64,000 nt of DNA from Limnomonas spitsbergensis (Eukaryota > Chlorophyta > Chlorophyceae > Chlamydomonadales). Made by a program: the position numbers and the translations under genes. The stretch lies in assembly GCA_037349105.1 (NCBI GenBank), contig JAYJMM010000065.1:868001-932000 (forward strand), read 5' to 3'. The notes beneath the pieces were generated by a model. That model had not been told where the DNA came from. It ran no database searches and saw only the letters and a list, made by a program, of their open reading frames with translations. Shown piece by piece: positions 36,650-46,910 of this stretch (positions are counted from its first letter, which is position 1; each line of letters opens with the position of its first letter).

Positions 36650-37400
36650 CCGTACCATCCATCTCAATTGGTATTCTTTACCTTTGGTTCCATGTTTTGG
36701 CCTTGAATGAAGCCTAATTTTATCCATCATTGGCATGGAGACTTTTTTTTTAACCCGAATTTGGTTCATCGAAAACACTTTTAAAGTTGGTTTTTGTGAA
36801 ATACAGCCATCTCAGTCAAGGGCCATGCCACACTGCACTACCGGTACGGTACTTGTTTCTAAGCTGCTGCTGCCTCATAGCCTCAACTTGCTCTGGCGGC
36901 ATGCACCGCAACCGTGGCTTTCCCATCGGCATTTGGAGCATCCAAAAACCAGCCACCCCATGCTCCAACACTTACCCCTGACTTCGCTTTGATCACGTTC
37001 GTGATAGACTCTTTGATCGCTACGAGGATCGCGGGATGCTGGTCGAAGACGAACACGGGGGGCCGTTGAAGACTCTTAGCGCGACCTTTCTTGATCCAGC
37101 GCATCATGGTCGACTTCTCGAGCTGCTGGAGAGGGGGAATTGCTTGCAGCTCGCGGAGCAGATCTTTGGGCTTCCATGTCGTGTTTCTGTCAGCCTTCGC
37201 AGCAACGACATCGAGGACGAGCTGCCGGTGCCACGGCTCCCAGGAAGTCCCCTCGCGGTTAAAGCACACTTTTGGCACAAAATACGACTTGTCCGATTAT
37301 CCAGCTTTGGTTCGACCGTTTTTAATTTTAAGGTCACTTTATCCAGGGTGGTTTCATGTTTTGCGACCATAGTGGAGACCAATTGAGAGTGATAGTACGG
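36650..37400. mobile_element. TA-flanked TIR element, copy 1 (751 bp)
   Basis: Non-satellite DNA interrupts a monomer at TACGGACC. The left end begins CCGTACCATCC and the right end finishes AGTACGG. Their terminal inverted repeats match at 19 of 22 positions, ending in CAATTGG inside. A TA lies on each side (36648-36649 and 37401-37402). Removing the element and one TA restores an intact 82-bp monomer. A TA target duplication with TIRs is typical of Tc1/mariner-like DNA transposons, but no DDE transposase fits in 751 bp, so this is a non-autonomous or decayed form. It is the most divergent copy, with a longer T run (about 36741), CATCATTGG and TTTTAAAGTTGG. Alternative: another TA-targeting superfamily. 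Confidence 0.85.
36883..37278 (-). pseudogene. Element-borne ORF fragment with helix-turn-helix-like region
   Basis: A 131-codon open frame begins at GTG; the frame is open for six codons further upstream to a stop at 37297-37299, with no ATG there. Residues 16-69 are basic and helical in character. KDLLRELQ (38-45) and EKSTMMRWIKKG (54-65) resemble a helix-turn-helix such as those at the N-terminus of TA-targeting transposases. Residues 101-112 are glycine- and tryptophan-rich. There is no DDE/D catalytic region. A 28-codon frame in the +1 register (36902-36816, starting MPPEQVEAMRQQQ) overlaps the 3' end, so a frameshift may have shortened the protein. Two plus-strand frames over the same DNA look like shadows. 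Function is uncertain. Confidence 0.4.
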
Positions 37401-38797
37401 TACGGACCAGGCCAACAGTGCATACTCTCTTCAAACAGGAAGGAATGATGCAGCCAATGCCTTAAGAGGTTGCGCAAATGAATACAGACCAGGCCAGCAG
37501 TGCACACTCTCTTCAACCAGGAAGACATGTTGCAGCAGATGCCTTAAGAGGTTGCGTAAATGAATATGGACCAGGCCAGCTGTGCACACTCTCTTCAACC
37601 AGAAGGGAATGCTGCAGCAAATGCCTTAAGAGGTTGCGCAAATGAAAACGGACCAGACCAGCAGTGCTTATTTTCTTCAACAAGGAAGGAATGATGCAGC
37701 AAATGCCTTAAGAGGTTGCGCAAATGAATACAGACCAGGCCTGCAGTGCACAATCTCTTCAACCAGGAAGGAATGCTGCTGCAGATGTCGTAAGAGGTTG
37801 CGCAAATGAATTTCGGACCAGGCCAGCAGTGCATACTCTCTTCAAACAAGAAGGAATGATGCAGCCAATGCCTTAAGAGGTTGCGCAAATGATTACGGAC
37901 GAGGCCAGCTGTGCACACTCTCTTCAACCAGAAAGGAATGCTACAACAAATGCCTTACGAGGTTGCGCAAATGAATACGGACCAGGCTTGCAGTGCACAC
38001 TCTCTTAAGCAAGGGAAGATTGCTGCAGCAAATGCCTGAAGAGGTTACGCAAATGAATACGGACCAGGCCTGCAGTGCACACTTTCTTCAAACAGGAAAG
38101 AATGCTGCAGCAGATGCCTCAAGAGGTTGCGCAAATAAATACGGGCAAGGCCAGCTGTGCAAACTCTCTTCAACCAGGAAGTAATACTGCAGCAAATGTC
38201 TTAAGAGTTTGCGCAAATAAATACGGACCCGGCCAGCAGTGCACACTCTCTTCAACCAGGAAGACATGCTGCAGCAGACGCCTTAAGAGGTTGCGCAAAG
38301 GAATAGGGACCAGGCCAGCTGTGCACACTCTCTTCAACCAGAAAGGAAAGCTGCAACAAATGCCTTAAGAGGTTGCGCAAATGAATACAGACCAGGCCAG
38401 CAGTGCACACTCTCTTCAACCAGGAAGACATGTTGAAGCAGATGCCTTAAGAGGTTGCGCAAATGAATAAGGACCAGGCCAGCTGTGCACACTCTCTTCA
38501 ACCAGAAGGGAATGCTGCAGCAAATGCCTTAAGAGGTTGCGCAAATGAATACAGACCATGCCAGCAGTGCACACTCTCTTCAACCAGGAAGACATGCTGC
38601 AGCAGATGCCTTAAGAGGTTGCGCAAATGAATATGGACCAGGCCAGCTGTGCACACTCTCTTCAACCAAAAGGGAATGCTGCAGCAAATGCCTTAAGAGG
38701 TTGCGCAAATGAATACGGACCAGACCAACAGTGCTTATTTTCTTCAACAAGGAAGGAATGCTGCAGCAAATGCCTTAAGAGGTTGCGCAAATGAATA
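37401..38797. repeat. Satellite between element copies 1 and 2 (17 monomers)
   Basis: Between the flanking TA pairs lie 1,395 bp, which is 17 x 82 + 1. The extra base is in GAATTTCGGACC at about 37808. Distinctive units include CTCTCTTAAGCAAGGGAAG (about 38000), ATACGGGCAAGGCC (about 38141) and GACATGTTGAAGCAG (about 38427). No genes are seen. Confidence 0.9.
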
Positions 38798-39547
38798 CCG
38801 TACCATCCATCTCAATTGGTATTCTTTACCTTTGGTTCCATGTTTTGGCCTTGAATGAAGCCTAATTTTATCCAGCATTGGCATGGAGACTTTTTTCTTT
38901 AACCCGAATTTGGTTCATCGAAAACACTTAAAATTGGTTTTTGTGAAATACAGCCATCTCAGTCAAGGGCCATGCCACACTGCACTACCGGTACGGTACT
39001 TGTTTCTAAGCTGCTGCTGCCTCATAGCCTCAACTTGCTCTGGCGGCATGCACCGCAACCGTGGCTTTCCCATCTGCATTTGGAGCATCCAAAAACCAGC
39101 CACCCCATGCTCCAACACTTACCCCTGACTTCGCTTTGATCACGTTCGTGATAGACTCTTTGATCGCTACGAGGATCGCGGGATGCTGGTCGAAGACGAA
39201 CACGGGGGGCCGTTGAAGACTCTTAGCGCGACCTTTCTTGATCCAGCGCATCATGGTCGACTTCTCGAGCTGCTGGAGAGGGGGTATTGCTTGCAGCTCG
39301 CGGAGCAGATCTTTGGGCTTCCATGTCGTGTTTCTGTCAGCCTTCGCAGCAACGACATCGAGGACGAGCTGCCGGTGCCACGGCTCCCAGGAAGTCCCCT
39401 CGCGGTTAAAGCACACTTTTGGCACAAAATACGACTTGTCCGATTATCCAGCTTTGGTTCGACCGTTTTTAATTTTAAGGTCACTTTATCCAGGGTGGTT
39501 TCATGTTTTGCGACCATAGTGGAGACCAATTGAGAGTGATAGTACGG
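38798..39547. mobile_element. TA-flanked TIR element, copy 2 (750 bp)
   Basis: Same termini, target TA and flanking monomers as copy 1. It shares with copy 3 a 2-bp loss (CACTTAAAATTGG where copies 4-8 have CACTTTTAAAATTGG) and CCCATCTGCATTTGG instead of CCCATCGGCATTTGG. Copies 2 and 3 therefore form a pair. Confidence 0.85.
39030..39425 (-). pseudogene. Element ORF fragment, copy 2
   Basis: The same 131 residues as in copy 1. The two DNA differences from copy 1 inside the frame are silent: GCC to GCA at Ala117 and ATT to ATA at Ile47. Confidence 0.4.
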
Positions 39548-39959
39548 TACGGACCAGGCCAGCAGTGCATACTCTCTTCAAACAGGAAGGAATGATGCAG
39601 CCAATGCCTTAAGAGGTTGCGCAAATGAATACAGACTAGGCCAGCAGTGCACACTCTCTTCAACCAGGAAGACATGTTGCAGCAGATGCCTTAAGAGGTT
39701 GCGTAAATGAATATGGACCAGGCCAGCTGTGCACACTCTCTTCAACCAGAAGGGAATGCTGCAGCAAATGCCTTAAGAGGTTGCGCAAATGAAAACGGAC
39801 CAGACCAGCAGTGGTTATTTTCTTCAACAAGGAAGGAATGATGCAGCAAATGCCTTAAGAGGTTGCGCAAATGAATACGGACCAGACCAGCAGTGCTTAT
39901 TTTCTTCAACAAGGAAGGAATGCTGCAGCAAATGCCTTAAGAGGTTGCGCAAATGAATA
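39548..39959. repeat. Satellite between element copies 2 and 3 (5 monomers)
   Basis: Exactly 410 bp (5 x 82) lie between the TA pairs. The first four monomers match the start of the 17-monomer spacer. The last is the TTATTTTCTTC-type unit that always precedes the element. Twelve monomers have been lost from the inside, including the one with the extra base. A unique GTGGTTATTTTC occurs at about 39812. Confidence 0.9.
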
Positions 39960-40709
39960 CCGTACCATCCATCTCAATTGGTATTCTTTACCTTTGGTTC
40001 CATGTTTTGGCCTTGAATGAAGCCTAATTTTATCCAGCATTGGCATGGAGACTTTTTTCTTTAACCCGAATTTGGTTCATCGAAAACACTTAAAATTGGT
40101 TTTTGTGAAATACAGCCATCTCAGTCAAGGGCCATGCCACACTGCACTACCGGTACGGTACTTGTTTCTAAGCTGCTGCTGCCTCATAGCCTCAACTTGC
40201 TCTGGCGGCATGCACCGCAACCGTGGCTTTCCCATCTGCATTTGGAGCATCCAAAAACCAGCCACCCCATGCTCCAACACTTACCCCTGACTTCGCTTTG
40301 ATCACGTTCGTGATAGACTCTTTGATCGCTACGAGGATCGCGGGATGCTGGTCGAAGACGAACACGGGGGGCCGTTGAAGACTCTTAGCGCGACCTTTCT
40401 TGATCCAGCGCATCATGGTCGACTTCTCGAGCTGCTGGAGAGGGGGTATTGCTTGCAGCTCGCGGAGCAGATCTTTGGGCTTCCATGTCGTGTTTCTGTC
40501 AGCCTTCGCAGCAACGACATCGAGGACGAGCTGCCGGTGCCACGGCTCCCAGGAAGTCCCCTCGCGGTTAAAGCACACTTTTGGCACAAAATACGACTTG
40601 TCCGATTATCCAGCTTTGGTTCGACCGTTTTTAATTTTAAGGTCACTTTATCCAGGGTGGTTTCATGTTTTGCGACCATAGTGGAGACCAATTGAGAGTG
40701 ATAGTACGG
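39960..40709. mobile_element. TA-flanked TIR element, copy 3 (750 bp)
   Basis: Appears identical to copy 2 by eye, including the 2-bp loss and the CTGCATTTGG variant. It lies 1,162 bp downstream of copy 2. That supports a recent tandem duplication with a short spacer. Confidence 0.85.
40192..40587 (-). pseudogene. Element ORF fragment, copy 3
   Basis: Same 131-residue frame and the same silent variants as copy 2. Confidence 0.4.
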
Positions 40710-42106
40710 TACGGACCAGGCCAGCAGTGCATACTCTCTTCAAACAGGAAGGAATGATGCAGCCAATGCCTTAAGAGGTTGCGCAAATGAATACAGACTA
40801 GGCCAGCAGTGCACACTCTCTTCAACCAGGAAGACATGTTGCAGCAGATGCCTTAAGAGGTTGCGTAAATGAATATGGACCAGGCCAGCTGTGCACACTC
40901 TCTTCAACCAGAAGGGAATGCTGCAGCAAATGCCTTAAGAGGTTGCGCAAATGAAAACGGACCAGACCAGCAGTGCTTATTTTCTTCAACAAGGAAGGAA
41001 TGATGCAGCAAATGCCTTAAGAGGTTGCGCAAATGAATACAGACCAGGCCTGCAGTGCACAATCTCTTCAACCAGGAAGGAATGCTGCTGCAGATGTCGT
41101 AAGAGGTTGCGCAAATGAATTTCGGACCAGGCCAGCAGTGCATACTCTCTTCAAACAGGAAGGAATGATGCAGCCAATGCCTTAAGAGGTTGCGCAAATG
41201 ATTACGGACGAGGCGAGCTGTGCACACTCTCTTCAACCAGAAAGGAATGCTGCAGCAAATGCCTTACGAGGTTGCGCAAATGAATACGGACCAGGCTTGC
41301 AGTGCACACTCTCTTAAGCAAGGGAAGATTGCTGCAGCAAATGCCTGAAGAGGTTACGCAAATGAATACGGACCAGGCCTGCAGTGCACACTTTCTTCAA
41401 ACAGGAAAGAATGCTGCAGCAGATGCCTCAAGAGGTTGCGCAAATAAATACGGGCAAGGCCAGCTGTGCAAACTCTCTTCAACCAGGAAGTAATACTGCA
41501 GCAAATGTCTTAAGAGTTTGCGCAAATAAATACGGACCCGGCCAGCAGTGCACACTCTCTTCAACCAGGAAGACATGCTGCAGCAGACGCCTTAAGAGGT
41601 TGCGCAAAGGAATAGGGACCAGGCCAGCTGTGCACACTCTCTTCAACCAGAAAGGAAAGCTGCAACAAATGCCTTAAGAGGTTGCGCAAATGAATACAGA
41701 CCAGGCCAGCAGTGCACACTCTCTTCAACCAGGAAGACATGTTGAAGCAGATGCCTTAAGAGGTTGCGCAAATGAATAAGGACCAGGCCAGCTGTGCACA
41801 CTCTCTTCAACCAGAAGGGAATGCTGCAGCAAATGCCTTAAGAGGTTGCGCAAATGAATACAGACCATGCCAGCAGTGCACACTCTCTTCAACCAGGAAG
41901 ACATGCTGCAGCAGATGCCTTAAGAGGTTGCGCAAATGAATATGGACCAGGCCAGCTGTGCACACTCTCTTCAACCAAAAGGGAATGCTGCAGCAAATGC
42001 CTTAAGAGGTTGCGCAAATGAATACGGACCAGACCAGCAGTGCTTATTTTCTTCAACAAGGAAGGAATGCTGCAGCAAATGCCTTAAGAGGTTGCGCAAA
42101 TGAATA
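40710..42106. repeat. Satellite between element copies 3 and 4 (17 monomers)
   Basis: 1,395 bp between the TA pairs, repeating the variant order of the spacer after copy 1, with GAATTTCGGACC at about 41117. A private change is GACGAGGCGAGC (about 41208), where the related spacers have GACGAGGCCAGC. Confidence 0.9.
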
Positions 42107-42858
42107 CCGTACCATCCATCTCAATTGGTATTCTTTACCTTTGGTTCCATGTTTTGGCCTTGAATGAAGCCTAATTTTATCCAGCATTGGCATGGAGACT
42201 TTTTTCTTTAACCCGAATTTGGTTCATCGAAAACACTTTTAAAATTGGTTTTTGTGAAATACAGCCATCTCAGTCAAGGGCCATGCCACACTGCACTACC
42301 GGTACGGTACTTGTTTCTAAGCTGCTGCTGCCTCATAGCCTCAACTTGCTCTGGCGGCATGCACCGCAACCGTGGCTTTCCCATCGGCATTTGGAGCATC
42401 CAAAAACCAGCCACCCCATGCTCCAACACTTACCCCTGACTTCGCTTTGATCACGTTCGTGATAGACTCTTTGATCGCTACGAGGATCGCGGGATGCTGG
42501 TCGAAGACGAACACGGGGGGCCGTTGAAGACTCTTAGCGCGACCTTTCTTGATCCAGCGCATCATGGTCGACTTCTCGAGCTGCTGGAGAGGGGGTATTG
42601 CTTGCAGCTCGCGGAGCAGATCTTTGGGCTTCCATGTCGTGTTTCTGTCAGCCTTCGCAGCAACGACATCGAGGACGAGCTGCCGGTGCCACGGCTCCCA
42701 GGAAGTCCCCTCGCGGTTAAAGCACACTTTTGGCACAAAATACGACTTGTCCGATTATCCAGCTTTGGTTCGACCGTTTTTAATTTTAAGGTCACTTTAT
42801 CCAGGGTGGTTTCATGTTTTGCGACCATAGTGGAGACCAATTGAGAGTGATAGTACGG
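42107..42858. mobile_element. TA-flanked TIR element, copy 4 (752 bp)
   Basis: Full-length version with CACTTTTAAAATTGG and CCCATCGGCATTTGG. Left TA is at 42105-42106 and right TA at 42859-42860. It appears identical to copies 5 and 6. With its spacer it forms a 2,149-bp HOR of element plus 17 monomers. Confidence 0.85.
42341..42736 (-). pseudogene. Element ORF fragment, copy 4
   Basis: Same 131-residue frame. It carries ATA at Ile47, like copies 2-7, while copies 1 and 8 have ATT. Confidence 0.4.
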
Positions 42859-44255
42859 TACGGACCAGGCCAGCAGTGCATACTCTCTTCAAACAGGAAG
42901 GAATGATGCAGCCAATGCCTTAAGAGGTTGCGCAAATGAATACAGACCAGGCCAGCAGTGCACACTCTCTTCAACCAGGAAGACATGTTGCAGCAGATGC
43001 CTTAAGAGGTTGCGTAAATGAATATGGACCAGGCCAGCTGTGCACACTCTCTTCAACCAGAAGGGAATGCTGCAGCAAATGCCTTAAGAGGTTGCGCAAA
43101 TGAAAACGGACCAGACCAGCAGTGCTTATTTTCTTCAACAAGGAAGGAATGATGCAGCAAATGCCTTAAGAGGTTGCGCAAATGAATACAGACCAGGCCT
43201 GCAGTGCACAATCTCTTCAACCAGGAAGGAATGCTGCTGCAGATGTCGTAAGAGGTTGCGCAAATGAATTTCGGACCAGGCCAGCAGTGCATACTCTCTT
43301 CAAACAGGAAGGAATGATGCAGCCAATGCCTTAAGAGGTTGCGCAAATGATTACGGACGAGGCCAGCTGTGCACACTCTCTTCAACCAGAAAGGAATGCT
43401 GCAGCAAATGCCTTACGAGGTTGCGCAAATGAATACGGACCAGGCTTGCAGTGCACACTCTCTTAAGCAAGGGAAGATTGCTGCAGCAAATGCCTGAAGA
43501 GGTTACGCAAATGAATACGGACCAGGCCTGCAGTGCACACTTTCTTCAAACAGGAAAGAATGCTGCAGCAGATGCCTCAAGAGGTTGCGCAAATAAATAC
43601 GGGCAAGGCCAGCTGTGCAAACTCTCTTCAACCAGGAAGTAATACTGCAGCAAATGTCTTTAGAGTTTGCGCAAATAAATACGGACCCGGCCAGCAGTGC
43701 ACACTCTCTTCAACCAGGAAGACATGCTGCAGCAGACGCCTTAAGAGGTTGCGCAAAGGAATAGGGACCAGGCCAGCTGTGCACACTCTCTTCAACCAGA
43801 AAGGAAAGCTGCAACAAATGCCTTAAGAGGTTGCGCAAATGAATACAGACCAGGCCAGCAGTGCACACTCTCTTCAACCAGGAAGACATGTTGAAGCAGA
43901 TGCCTTAAGAGGTTGCGCAAATGAATAAGGACCAGGCCATCTGTGCACACTCTCTTCAACCAGAAGGGAATGCTGCAGCAAATGCCTTAAGAGGTTGCGC
44001 AAATGAATACAGACCATGCCAGCAGTGCACACTCTCTTCAACCAGGAAGACATGCTGCAGCAGATGCCTTAAGAGGTTGCGCAAATGAATATGGACCAGG
44101 CCAGCTGTGCATACTCTCTTCAACCAAAAGGGAATGCTGCAGCAAATGCCTTAAGAGGTTGCGCAAATGAATACGGACCAGACCAGCAGTGCTTATTTTC
44201 TTCAACAAGGAAGGAATGCTGCAGCAAATGCCTTAAGAGGTTGCGCAAATGAATA
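42859..44255. repeat. Satellite between element copies 4 and 5 (17 monomers)
   Basis: 1,395 bp with the standard variant order and GAATTTCGGACC at about 43266. Private changes include TGTCTTTAGAG (about 43656) and GGCCATCTGTGC (about 43935). Confidence 0.9.
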
Positions 44256-45007
44256 CCGTACCATCCATCTCAATTGGTATTCTTTACCTTTGGTTCCATG
44301 TTTTGGCCTTGAATGAAGCCTAATTTTATCCAGCATTGGCATGGAGACTTTTTTCTTTAACCCGAATTTGGTTCATCGAAAACACTTTTAAAATTGGTTT
44401 TTGTGAAATACAGCCATCTCAGTCAAGGGCCATGCCACACTGCACTACCGGTACGGTACTTGTTTCTAAGCTGCTGCTGCCTCATAGCCTCAACTTGCTC
44501 TGGCGGCATGCACCGCAACCGTGGCTTTCCCATCGGCATTTGGAGCATCCAAAAACCAGCCACCCCATGCTCCAACACTTACCCCTGACTTCGCTTTGAT
44601 CACGTTCGTGATAGACTCTTTGATCGCTACGAGGATCGCGGGATGCTGGTCGAAGACGAACACGGGGGGCCGTTGAAGACTCTTAGCGCGACCTTTCTTG
44701 ATCCAGCGCATCATGGTCGACTTCTCGAGCTGCTGGAGAGGGGGTATTGCTTGCAGCTCGCGGAGCAGATCTTTGGGCTTCCATGTCGTGTTTCTGTCAG
44801 CCTTCGCAGCAACGACATCGAGGACGAGCTGCCGGTGCCACGGCTCCCAGGAAGTCCCCTCGCGGTTAAAGCACACTTTTGGCACAAAATACGACTTGTC
44901 CGATTATCCAGCTTTGGTTCGACCGTTTTTAATTTTAAGGTCACTTTATCCAGGGTGGTTTCATGTTTTGCGACCATAGTGGAGACCAATTGAGAGTGAT
45001 AGTACGG
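44256..45007. mobile_element. TA-flanked TIR element, copy 5 (752 bp)
   Basis: Appears identical to copy 4 and lies exactly 2,149 bp from it. Same TA target and same flanking monomers. Confidence 0.85.
44490..44885 (-). pseudogene. Element ORF fragment, copy 5
   Basis: Same frame and same sequence as copy 4. Confidence 0.4.
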
Positions 45008-46158
45008 TACGGACCAGGCCAGCAGTGCATACTCTCTTCAAACAGGAAGGAATGATGCAGCCAATGCCTTAAGAGGTTGCGCAAATGAATACAGACCAGG
45101 CCAGCAGTGCACACTCTCTTCAACCAGGAAGACATGTTGCAGCAGATGCCTTAAGAGGTTGCGTAAATGAATATGGACCAGGCCAGCTGTGCACACTCTC
45201 TTCAACCAGAAGGGAATGCTGCAGCAAATGCCTTAAGAGGTTGCGCAAATGAAAACGGACCAGACCAGCAGTGCTTATTTTCTTCAACAAGGAAGGAATG
45301 ATGCAGCAAATGCCTTAAGAGGTTGCGCAAATGAATACAGACCAGGCCTGCAGTGCACAATCTCTTCAACCAGGAAGGAATGCTGCTGCAGATGTCGTAA
45401 GAGGTTGCGCAAATGAATTTCGGACCAGGCCAGCAGTGCAAACTCTCTTCAAACAGGAAGGAATGATGCAGCCAATGCCTTAAGAGGTTGCGCAAATGAT
45501 TACGGACGAGGCCAGCTGTGCACACTCTCTTCAACCAGAAAGGAATGCTGCAGCAAATGCCTTACGAGGTTGCGCAAATGAATACGGACCAGGCTTGCAG
45601 TGCACACTCTCTTAAGCAAGGGAAGATTGCTGCAGCAAATGCCTGAAGAGGTTACGCAAATGAATACGGACCAGGCCTGCAGTGCACACTTTCTTCAAAC
45701 AGGAAAGAATGCTGCAACAGATGCCTCAAGAGGTTGCGCAAATGAATACAGACCAGGCCAGCAGTGCACACTCTCTTCAACCAGGAAGACATGTTGAAGC
45801 AGATGCCTTAAGAGGTTGCGCAAATGAATAAGGACCAGGCCAGCTGTGCACACTCTCTTCAACCAGAAGGGAATGCTGCAGCAAATGCCTTAAGAGGTTG
45901 CGCAAATGAATACAGACCATGCCAGCAGTGCACACTCTCTTCAACCAGGAAGACATGCTGCAGCAGATGCCTTAAGAGGTTGCACAAATGAATATGGACC
46001 AGGCCAGCTGTGCACACTCTCTTCAACCAAAAGGGAATGCTGCAGCAAATGCCTTAAGAGGTTGCGCAAATGAATACGGACCAGACCAGCAGTGCTTATT
46101 TTCTTCAACAAGGAAGGAATGCTGCAGCAAATGCCTTAAGAGGTTGCGCAAATGAATA
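45008..46158. repeat. Satellite between element copies 5 and 6 (14 monomers)
   Basis: 1,149 bp between the TA pairs (14 x 82 + 1), with GAATTTCGGACC at about 45416. It equals the 17-monomer spacer minus exactly three monomers (246 bp). The junction near 45.72-45.75 kb joins the GAAAGAATGCTGCAACAG unit straight to the GACATGTTGAAGCAG unit, skipping the units containing ATACGGGCAAGG and AGAGTTTGCGC. Confidence 0.9.
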
Positions 46159-46910
46159 CCGTACCATCCATCTCAATTGGTATTCTTTACCTTTGGTTCC
46201 ATGTTTTGGCCTTGAATGAAGCCTAATTTTATCCAGCATTGGCATGGAGACTTTTTTCTTTAACCCGAATTTGGTTCATCGAAAACACTTTTAAAATTGG
46301 TTTTTGTGAAATACAGCCATCTCAGTCAAGGGCCATGCCACACTGCACTACCGGTACGGTACTTGTTTCTAAGCTGCTGCTGCCTCATAGCCTCAACTTG
46401 CTCTGGCGGCATGCACCGCAACCGTGGCTTTCCCATCGGCATTTGGAGCATCCAAAAACCAGCCACCCCATGCTCCAACACTTACCCCTGACTTCGCTTT
46501 GATCACGTTCGTGATAGACTCTTTGATCGCTACGAGGATCGCGGGATGCTGGTCGAAGACGAACACGGGGGGCCGTTGAAGACTCTTAGCGCGACCTTTC
46601 TTGATCCAGCGCATCATGGTCGACTTCTCGAGCTGCTGGAGAGGGGGTATTGCTTGCAGCTCGCGGAGCAGATCTTTGGGCTTCCATGTCGTGTTTCTGT
46701 CAGCCTTCGCAGCAACGACATCGAGGACGAGCTGCCGGTGCCACGGCTCCCAGGAAGTCCCCTCGCGGTTAAAGCACACTTTTGGCACAAAATACGACTT
46801 GTCCGATTATCCAGCTTTGGTTCGACCGTTTTTAATTTTAAGGTCACTTTATCCAGGGTGGTTTCATGTTTTGCGACCATAGTGGAGACCAATTGAGAGT
46901 GATAGTACGG
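46159..46910. mobile_element. TA-flanked TIR element, copy 6 (752 bp)
   Basis: Appears identical to copies 4 and 5. It is 1,903 bp from copy 5 because of the three-monomer loss in the spacer. Confidence 0.85.
46393..46788 (-). pseudogene. Element ORF fragment, copy 6
   Basis: Same frame and same sequence as copy 4. Confidence 0.4.

Noticed and set aside
36735..36760. T run near the element's left end as a poly(A) tail of a retroelement
   Set aside because: The run is short (interrupted by C in copies 2-8), internal, about 90 bp from the end, and the element has inverted repeats with a TA duplication, which fits a DNA transposon.
37036..37386. Plus-strand frames of 116 and 93 residues inside the element
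   Set aside because: They overlap the minus-strand frame. The Asn/Tyr difference between copies changes the 116-residue product while leaving the minus frame silent. They have no recognisable domain.
36650..37400. LTR or solo LTR
   Set aside because: Ends are inverted (CCGTAC and GTACGG), not TG...CA, and the target duplication is 2 bp rather than 4-6 bp.
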